NCBI GenBank assembly: GCA_015065395.1
Contig: SVQJ01000001.1
Location: 1-31,292, forward strand
DNA from: Oscillospiraceae bacterium
GTDB taxonomy: Bacteria > Bacillota > Clostridia > Oscillospirales > CAG-272
Length of the DNA: 31,292 bases
Direction of reading: 5' to 3'
The notes under the pieces are model-generated. The model was not told the origin of the DNA and made no database searches. It saw nothing but the letters and a program-made list of their open reading frames with translations. The position numbers and the translations under genes are program-made. Of this stretch, positions 23,316 to 28,793 are shown piece after piece (the first letter of the stretch is position 1; each line of letters starts with the position of its first letter).

Positions 23316-23595
23316 ACGGATGGATATGGATTTTCTCGTTCTTTCCTTGAAAGGAAAGAACCAAAGGAACTTTAAGAAGACAACGATAGTGGAAAGGCAA
23401 AAAGGCCCTAAAAAGAGGGAATAAGGGGAAAATGAGCTCGTTCATTTTCCCCTTATTCCTTCTTTTTAGGTTATGGCACCTTCGGTGCCTCAGCCAAAGC
23501 AGATTTCTGCTTTGGCGACACCTTTTGCCTTGCATGATTCAGCTAAACCAATTTCTTAAAGTTTTTTGCCAAGCTTTTTTTCAAAAAAGCGGCCG
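23316..23595 (+). repeat. Structured intergenic repeat, copy B
   Basis: A 280-nt second copy of the element at 17138-17387, in the same + orientation, lying between the Ser/Thr kinase promoter and the ppiB stop. It has the identical 52-nt block (23332-23383) with its hairpin at 23338-23361, and the closing pair GGCAAAAAGG (23396-23405) / CCTTTTGCC (23521-23529). The 29-bp hairpin (23407-23435 / 23442-23470) has one G-T pair and loop GCTCGT. Two further hairpins absent from copy A are at 23475-23489 (GGCACC-TTC-GGTGCC) and 23493-23516 (perfect 11-bp stem, TT loop). The rest of the 466-bp gap is AT-rich upstream sequence of the kinase gene. Confidence 0.85.
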
Positions 23596-23610
23596 TTTTT
23601 TTTATGAATC

Positions 23611-24102
23611 TTATTCAACGATGGTAACGCTTACCATTCTCTGATCTCTCATGGGCTTGTCCTGCATATTTGTGGGAACTGACGCGATCTCGTCAACGGT
23701 CTCGATTCCCTCGATGACCTTACCGAAAGCGGCGTACTGACCGTCAAGGAATGTTGCGTCTGCGTGGCAGATGAAGAACTGGCTGGATGCGCTGTTGTAG
23801 TTCTGGCTTCTTGCCATGGAGATAACGCCTCTCTTGTGGGAAAGAGTGTTGTTAACACCGTTGAGAGCGAACTCACCAACGATATTGTGGCCGCTGCCAC
23901 CGATGCCGATGCCCATGGGGTCGCCGCCCTGGATCATGAAGCCTGCAATAACGCGGTGGAAGATAAGTCCGTCGTAGAAGCCCTCGTTTGCAAGGTTCAC
24001 GAAGTTTTCAACGGTCTTGGGTGCAATTTCGGGATAGAGCTCGAGGGTGATATCGGAGCCGCTTTCCATTTCGATCTTTGCCTTGATAATATTGTTTTCC
24101 AT
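23611..24102 (-). CDS. ppiB: Cyclophilin-type peptidyl-prolyl isomerase, cytoplasmic
   Basis: A 163-residue single-domain cyclophilin without a signal peptide. It catalyses cis-trans isomerisation of Xaa-Pro bonds. The catalytic FHRV, GFMIQGGDP, ISMAR and SSQFFI motifs are intact. Its start lies 23 bp after the stop of the tandem cyclophilin lipoprotein gene, with a GAGGAA site, so the two share a transcript. Copy B of the structured repeat begins only 15 bp after its stop codon. No canonical terminator on the minus strand is seen; hairpins of the repeat might serve. Confidence 0.95.
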   Translation of the reverse strand: MENNIIKAKIEMESGSDITLELYPEIAPKTVENFVNLANEGFYDGLIFHRVIAGFMIQGGDPMGIGIGGSGHNIVGEFALNGVNNTLSHKRGVISMARSQNYNSASSQFFICHADATFLDGQYAAFGKVIEGIETVDEIASVPTNMQDKPMRDQRMVSVTIVE

Positions 24103-24125
24103 AATTTTTCCTCTTCAGATCTTTA

Positions 24126-25343
24126 TTATTTTTTATCGCTTTCGGCACTTTCGCCGATAACCTTAACGTATTCAATGGTAATAGTTTCTGTGGGAACGGA
24201 CTTTTCGGTGCCGTAAACGTTATACTCCACCTCAACGTCACCGATCTCCTCCACAACGTCCATGCCGTCGATAACCTTTCCGAAGGCGGCGTACTTTCCG
24301 TCAAGGCTTGCCTTGTGATCGCCGGAGAGACAGATGAAGAACTGGCTGGATGCGGAGTTTGGTGATGTAGCTCTTGCCATGGAGATAACTCCCTTGTCAT
24401 GGGAAAGGGTATTGTTAAATCCGTTGGTCAAAAACTCGCCCTTGATGTTCTCATCGCTGCCGCCGCTTCCGTTACCCTCGGGGTCGCCGCCCTGGATCAT
24501 GAAGCCCTCAACGACGCGGTGGAAGGTAAGCCCGTCATAAAAGCCCTCGTTTGCAAGGCTTACGAAGTTTTCAACGGTTTCGGGAGCGATTCCGGGGTAA
24601 AGCTCGAGAGTGACAGTGCCAAAGTCCTCGACACTCATCTCGACCAGTACAGGCTCTGCATCGGGATCGGGAGCACTTTCCAGCTCCTTTACGCCTGCCT
24701 TGTTTTCAGTGTCCTCGTATGTGTCGGAAACTCTTATATAGCCGACCTTAATTGTTTCCTTGGGAACGGATTTCTCGGTGCCGTAGGAGTTATAATCAAC
24801 CTCAACCTTTGCTATCTCGTCCACAACGTCCATGCCCTTGATCACCTTACCGAAGGCAGCGTAATTTCCGTCAAGACTTGCTTTGTAATTACCGGAGTCA
24901 CAGATAAAGAACTGGCAGGAGGCAGAATCCATGCTGTGGCTTCCTCTTGCCATGGAGATAACTCCTCTGTCGTGGGATAAGGGATTGTAAACTCCGTTTG
25001 CCGAAAACTCACCCTTGATGTTCTTTCCGCTGTTGCCGGTACCGTTGCCCTCAGGGTCGCCGCCCTGGATCATAAAGCCTTTAACGACTCTGTGGAAGGT
25101 AAGACCGTTGTAGAAATCATCAAGAACGAGACCGACGAAATTTTCAACGGTTATGGGAGCAATATTGTGGTAAAGCTCAAGGGTGATGAGGCCGAAGTCC
25201 TCAACGTACATCTCAACTTCAACGATGTCCTGTATCTCGTCCACGCTCTTGATGGCATCCGGCTTGTCCTTGGGCTTTGAATCACAGGAGAACAGGCAAA
25301 GGACGGTGCAGAGGCATAAAATAACAGAAATAAGTTTTTTCAT
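24126..25343 (-). CDS. Lipoprotein with two tandem cyclophilin domains
   Basis: A 405-residue exported lipoprotein. The signal peptide MKKLISVILCLCTVLCLFSC ends in a lipobox with lipidated Cys20. Two complete cyclophilin domains follow (about residues 40-215 and 230-395), each with FHRV, GFMIQGGDPEG and ISMAR; domain 1 has SCQFFI and domain 2 SSQFFI. The domains are clearly homologous but well diverged. Likely role: folding of secreted proteins at the outer membrane face. An in-frame upstream ATG at 25386-25388 was rejected: it overlaps the -10 region at 25379-25384 and would bury the signal peptide. AAAGGA lies 11 nt before the chosen ATG. It is the first gene of an operon with ppiB. Confidence 0.92.
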   Translation of the reverse strand: MKKLISVILCLCTVLCLFSCDSKPKDKPDAIKSVDEIQDIVEVEMYVEDFGLITLELYHNIAPITVENFVGLVLDDFYNGLTFHRVVKGFMIQGGDPEGNGTGNSGKNIKGEFSANGVYNPLSHDRGVISMARGSHSMDSASCQFFICDSGNYKASLDGNYAAFGKVIKGMDVVDEIAKVEVDYNSYGTEKSVPKETIKVGYIRVSDTYEDTENKAGVKELESAPDPDAEPVLVEMSVEDFGTVTLELYPGIAPETVENFVSLANEGFYDGLTFHRVVEGFMIQGGDPEGNGSGGSDENIKGEFLTNGFNNTLSHDKGVISMARATSPNSASSQFFICLSGDHKASLDGKYAAFGKVIDGMDVVEEIGDVEVEYNVYGTEKSVPTETITIEYVKVIGESAESDKK

Positions 25344-25378
25344 ATCAAAGTATATCCTTTCGGTTACATAACAGCTTA

Positions 25379-25407
25379 ATTGTACCAAAATCCACCGATT
25401 AAGTAAA
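25379..25407 (-). promoter_or_regulatory. Promoter of the tandem cyclophilin lipoprotein-ppiB operon
   Basis: On the minus strand, TTTACT (25402-25407) and TACAAT (25379-25384) are separated by 17 bp, about 36 bp before the start codon. Confidence 0.65.
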
Positions 25408-25490
25408 CAGTTTTTTTGCTTTTCTTTGTTATATTTTTGTAAAAGTCCAATCTATGGGCAATAATCAAAACAGGAAAAGAGGTGAGAAGG

Positions 25491-26555
25491 ATGATAAAAG
25501 AAAAGATAAGAAGCTTTGTTCATTACGGTGTGGCGGCAGGTATCGTTGTAGCGGCGGCATATCTGATCGTGAATTTCGCTCTTCCCATACTGATGCCTTT
25601 CGGCATCGCGTATATTCTGTCGCTAATAATACGTCCCGTTTGTAATTTTCTCTGCAGACGCACGAGGATCCCATGTAAAATATGGGGGATAGTGCTTATA
25701 TGCGTGATAGTTGCCGCGATAGGCTGGACTGTGTGGTTTTTGTGCTCAACCCTTGCAGGCGAGCTTGCCAATGCCCTCAGAAAAGCAGGAGAGCTGATAG
25801 CAGATCCGAAAAGCCCTGTGAGCCGGGGTGCCAAAAAGGCAATGGATATGGTGAAGGATATAAGGGTAGGTGGAAAAGAGATAAGCTTTGATGCAAACGG
25901 AGTTATATCGGATGCGGTTTCTGCATTCAGCCGCTCGATTACTGCCTTTGTGGGAAGATTCGTTTCATCAACACCCTCCTTCTTTTTTTTCATAGCAGTG
26001 CTTATCATTGCGCTGTACTATTTTTCATGCGACAGCTCAAGGGTAAAAGGGGAGCTCAGGAGAATCCTTCCCAAAAAAGCCGCAGATTCCCTGTCCTCAT
26101 GGGTGAGCGTAACGGTAAGGGCTTTGAAAAGATTTGCCAAAGCATATCTTTCTCTCCTTTGCATAACCTTTGCTTGCCTTTCGGTGGGGTTTTGGATCAT
26201 CGGCATCGATTTTCCGATCCTTTGCGCATTTATAACCGCCCTTGTTGATATCCTTCCGATCCTCGGAGTGGGAACCGTGCTTGTGCCATGGGCGACGGTG
26301 CTTTTTTTCATGGGCAGAACGGTGCAGGCACTGTATATGACTGTCCTTTTTTTGCTTGTAACAGCCCTGCGCCAATTTCTTGAACCGAAATTCGTGGGAA
26401 ATGCGGCAGGGGTCCATCCCCTTGTGGCACTTTTTTCGGTGTATATCGGTTATAAGGTGAGCGGCGTGGCGGGGATGCTTCTGGCTCTGGTGGTGCTTAA
26501 TGCGGTGTGCGTGGTCTTGGAAGAAAAAAAGGAAAAAAAGCTTTCCCAAAGTTGA
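25491..26555 (+). CDS. AI-2E / YtvI family membrane protein
   Basis: A 354-residue integral membrane protein of the AI-2E transporter family (PF01594 type), with about seven hydrophobic helices. The arrangement is typical: two N-terminal helices, a soluble loop (about residues 95-145), FFFFIAVLIIALYYF, and a C-terminal bundle containing DILPILGVGTVLVPWA and LEPKFVGNAAGVHPL. Family members include YtvI, linked to sporulation, and proposed transporters; the substrate here is unknown. I chose ATG 25491 with GAGGTG 6 nt upstream; a GTG at 25482 is an alternative adding three residues. The C-terminus is Lys-rich (EEKKEKK). Its stop codon lies inside the -35 of the next promoter. Confidence 0.87.
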   Translation: MIKEKIRSFVHYGVAAGIVVAAAYLIVNFALPILMPFGIAYILSLIIRPVCNFLCRRTRIPCKIWGIVLICVIVAAIGWTVWFLCSTLAGELANALRKAGELIADPKSPVSRGAKKAMDMVKDIRVGGKEISFDANGVISDAVSAFSRSITAFVGRFVSSTPSFFFFIAVLIIALYYFSCDSSRVKGELRRILPKKAADSLSSWVSVTVRALKRFAKAYLSLLCITFACLSVGFWIIGIDFPILCAFITALVDILPILGVGTVLVPWATVLFFMGRTVQALYMTVLFLLVTALRQFLEPKFVGNAAGVHPLVALFSVYIGYKVSGVAGMLLALVVLNAVCVVLEEKKEKKLSQS

Positions 26556-26580
26556 CAAAGAGAGAGGAAAGGTTTATAAT
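26552..26580 (+). promoter_or_regulatory. Promoter of yicC-remA-gmk-rpoZ
   Basis: Perfect TTGACA (26552-26557) and perfect TATAAT (26575-26580) with a 17-bp spacer. The stop codon TGA (26553-26555) of the upstream gene forms part of the -35 box. Confidence 0.92.
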
Positions 26581-26640
26581 TGTATATGTATAAATTAAAT
26601 TGGGGCGGTGTGCTCCTATATGTTAATAAGGAAACGATTT

Positions 26641-27534
26641 ATGGCAAACAGTATGACGGCCTTCGGCAGAGCAAAGGCTCTCACCGCCGATGGCTCTAAG
26701 AATATAACCTGCGAGATCAAATCCGTAAATTCCCGATATCTGGATTGCTCCGTTAAAATATCCCGCGTTTTTTCCTATCTTGAGGAAAAGGTGAAGGCAT
26801 ATCTCACTCAGAAGGGTATAGTCCGCGGCAAGGTGGAGATCTATATCGGAGTTGAGATAATTGAGCAGAAGGGTATCGAGACTGCTCTTGACAGTGCCGC
26901 GGCACTGTCTTACATACAGGCACTTTATAAGCTGAGAGATGAGTTCGGCCTTCCCGATGATATAAGCGTTATGAGTGTTGCCCAGAATAAAGAGCTTTTC
27001 TGTGTTGTCCGTCCCGAGGAGGATGCACAGAGAGATTGGCTGGATGTTCAGAGCGTTCTTGATGTTGCAATAGAATCCTTCCTTGAAAGAAGAAAGGCCG
27101 AGGGCGAGAGGCTTGTGGAGGATATCGCAGCAAAGATCGAGGGCATCAGAGCTATCGCCGAAAGGATCAAGGATCTTTCAGCAAATGATATTCAGGGCTA
27201 CAGCGCAAAGCTTGAGGAGAGGATCAAAAAGCTGCTTTCCGATTTCGATGTGGAGATAAGCGAGCAGAGGATCCTTACTGAGGCTGCCATATTTGCGGAT
27301 AAGGCGGCTATTGATGAGGAGCTTGTCCGCCTTGAAAGCCATTTCAAGACCTTTTATGAAATAATCGCATCTCCCGAGCCCTGCGGCAGAAAGCTTGATT
27401 TTCTCCTTCAGGAGATGAACCGTGAGATAAACACAACAGGCTCTAAGGCAAGCAACGCTGATATCGCTCATCTGGTAGTGGACGTTAAGGCAGAGCTTGA
27501 AAAAATAAGAGAACAGATACAGAATATAGAATAA
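26641..27534 (+). CDS. yicC: YicC family endoribonuclease
   Basis: A 297-residue YicC/YloC protein, a family shown to act as an endoribonuclease. The N-terminal domain begins with NSMTAFGRAK (family SMTGFG) and contains EIKSVNSRYLD. The C-terminal DUF1732 region has AIFADKAAIDEELVRLESH and GRKLDFLLQEMNREINTTGSKA, the conserved acidic and Asn-rich motif. I chose ATG 26641, preceded by AAGGAAA; upstream in-frame GTG 26608 and ATG 26620 lack homology to the family start. It opens a conserved Firmicutes cluster, followed by remA after one base. Confidence 0.95.
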   Translation: MANSMTAFGRAKALTADGSKNITCEIKSVNSRYLDCSVKISRVFSYLEEKVKAYLTQKGIVRGKVEIYIGVEIIEQKGIETALDSAAALSYIQALYKLRDEFGLPDDISVMSVAQNKELFCVVRPEEDAQRDWLDVQSVLDVAIESFLERRKAEGERLVEDIAAKIEGIRAIAERIKDLSANDIQGYSAKLEERIKKLLSDFDVEISEQRILTEAAIFADKAAIDEELVRLESHFKTFYEIIASPEPCGRKLDFLLQEMNREINTTGSKASNADIAHLVVDVKAELEKIREQIQNIE

Positions 27535-27535
27535 A

Positions 27536-27796
27536 ATGAGATTTGTTAATATCGGATTCAATAATATGATCGCCGCAGAAAGAATAGTGGCAATAATCGG
27601 CCCGGAAAGCGCTCCTGCCAAAAGGCTCGTTCAGGATGCCAAGGATTCGGGAAGAACGGTGGATTGCTCAGGCGGCAAAAAAACAAGATCTATCATAATA
27701 ACGGACAGCGACCATGTTATCCTCTCCTCTATCCAGACAGAAACCGTCACCGCCCGTATAGCAGGAGAAGAAAGCGAGGATATGGATGATGAATAA
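27536..27796 (+). CDS. remA: RemA/DUF370 regulator
   Basis: An 86-residue RemA-type protein: FVNIGFNNMIAAERIVAI, GPESAPAKRLVQDA and SIIITDSDHVILSSIQTETV are hallmarks. In Bacillus subtilis RemA activates biofilm matrix and osmoprotection genes; in clostridia the role is less clear. The start codon lies one base after the yicC stop with no obvious ribosome site, so translation probably depends on ribosomes finishing yicC. Its end overlaps the start of gmk by 11 bp. Confidence 0.94.
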   Translation: MRFVNIGFNNMIAAERIVAIIGPESAPAKRLVQDAKDSGRTVDCSGGKKTRSIIITDSDHVILSSIQTETVTARIAGEESEDMDDE

Positions 27797-28400
27797 CGGA
27801 AAAGTAGTGGTTCTTTCCGGCCCCTCCGGCGGCGGAAAGGGAACCGTTGTAAAAGCCTTGCTTGAGCTGATGCCGGAGATGGCTCTTTCCGTTTCCGCAA
27901 CCACAAGGCAGCCGAGAGCGGGCGAGGTGGACGGAAGAGAGTACCATTTCATAGCAAAAGAGGATTTTGAAAATATGATCGCAAACGGCGAGGTCCTTGA
28001 ATATACCAGCTATTGCGATAATTATTACGGAACGCCCAAAAAGCCTGCGGTCGAGGCAACGGAGCAGGGAAGAGATTTCTTCCTTGAGATCGAGGTGGAC
28101 GGAGCATTGCAGATCAAAAAAAGATATCCCGAGGCAGTGCTCATAATGCTCATCCCCCCAAGCCTCAGCGAGCTTGAATCGCGCCTTCGCCAAAGAGGCA
28201 CAGAAAGCGAGGAGGTCATCGCAAAAAGGCTCAAAAGAGCGGCGGAGGAGATAGAGTTTGCCGAAAAATACGATTATATAGTCGTTAATGAAACAGGCAA
28301 GATAGAGGAGTGCGCCGAAAGGATCCGCTCCATAATCAGCGCGGAAAAGAACAGATACTGCGCCATGAAAGAAACAGCAGATAATTTCACATCCAGATAA
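27786..28400 (+). CDS. gmk: Guanylate kinase
   Basis: A 204-residue kinase that converts GMP to GDP with ATP. The P-loop is GPSGGGKGT (12-20), slightly different from the common GPSGxGKST. The GMP-binding region SVSATTRQPRAGEVDGREYHF and the lid RLRQRGTESEEVIAKRL are typical. The start codon overlaps the remA end; GAGGA lies 5 nt before ATG 27786, and a second ATG follows directly at 27789. The gmk-rpoZ pair is widely conserved. Confidence 0.97.
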   Translation: MMNNGKVVVLSGPSGGGKGTVVKALLELMPEMALSVSATTRQPRAGEVDGREYHFIAKEDFENMIANGEVLEYTSYCDNYYGTPKKPAVEATEQGRDFFLEIEVDGALQIKKRYPEAVLIMLIPPSLSELESRLRQRGTESEEVIAKRLKRAAEEIEFAEKYDYIVVNETGKIEECAERIRSIISAEKNRYCAMKETADNFTSR

Positions 28401-28422
28401 AGAGGAACAAAGGAGAAAAATC

Positions 28423-28722
28423 ATGATCAAACCTTCCATCACAGACCTTACCAAGGGCGAATTCAACAGATATACTCTTGCTCTCGCAACTGCAAAGTGC
28501 GCGAGAATGATCACAGATGAGTACGTAAACCAGAGAGAGATCGCCGAGCACAGGATCGCAAATAAAGAAACTGATAAGAGCATCGCTTCCATGATAAACC
28601 GCGAGTACAGAGATGAAAAGGCGGTAAAGGTAGCTGTAAATAAGCTTTACAATAAGGATTTTGTTATCGTCGGCTATACGGACGGCGATATCGCAGAAGA
28701 AGAGAATACGGAAGAGAACTGA
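28423..28722 (+). CDS. rpoZ: RNA polymerase omega subunit
   Basis: A 99-residue omega subunit, which helps assemble RNA polymerase by clamping the beta-prime subunit. The MIKPSITDL start and the RYTLALATAKCARMITDEY helix correspond to the conserved omega core; the C-terminal tail is acidic. An AAAGGAG site lies before the ATG, 22 bp after gmk. A terminator-like hairpin follows at once. Confidence 0.9.
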   Translation: MIKPSITDLTKGEFNRYTLALATAKCARMITDEYVNQREIAEHRIANKETDKSIASMINREYRDEKAVKVAVNKLYNKDFVIVGYTDGDIAEEENTEEN

Positions 28723-28730
28723 AAATCAAC

Positions 28731-28762
28731 AACTGCCGCCGCTTTGCTGACGGCAGTTTTTT
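28731..28762 (+). terminator. Terminator or attenuator between rpoZ and priA
   Basis: An 8-bp stem AACTGCCG (28731-28738) / CGGCAGTT (28751-28758) with a 12-nt loop, followed by a T run. It lies 31 bp before the priA start, so it would lower priA expression relative to rpoZ. Confidence 0.75.
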
Positions 28763-28793
28763 GAAATATGAAAATGCATGGGGAGGGAACGGA

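Noticed and set aside
17155..23383. CRISPR or insertion sequence origin for the two repeat copies
   Set aside because: Only two copies, far apart, with no spacer periodicity, no cas genes, no transposase, no terminal inverted repeats and no target duplications.
23432..23644. 70-codon + strand frame across repeat copy B and the ppiB end
   Set aside because: It reads through hairpins of the repeat and into ppiB antisense; no ribosome site.
24126..25343. Tandem cyclophilin domains as an assembly or recent duplication artefact
   Set aside because: The two halves differ at many positions and have distinct linkers, so the duplication is old.
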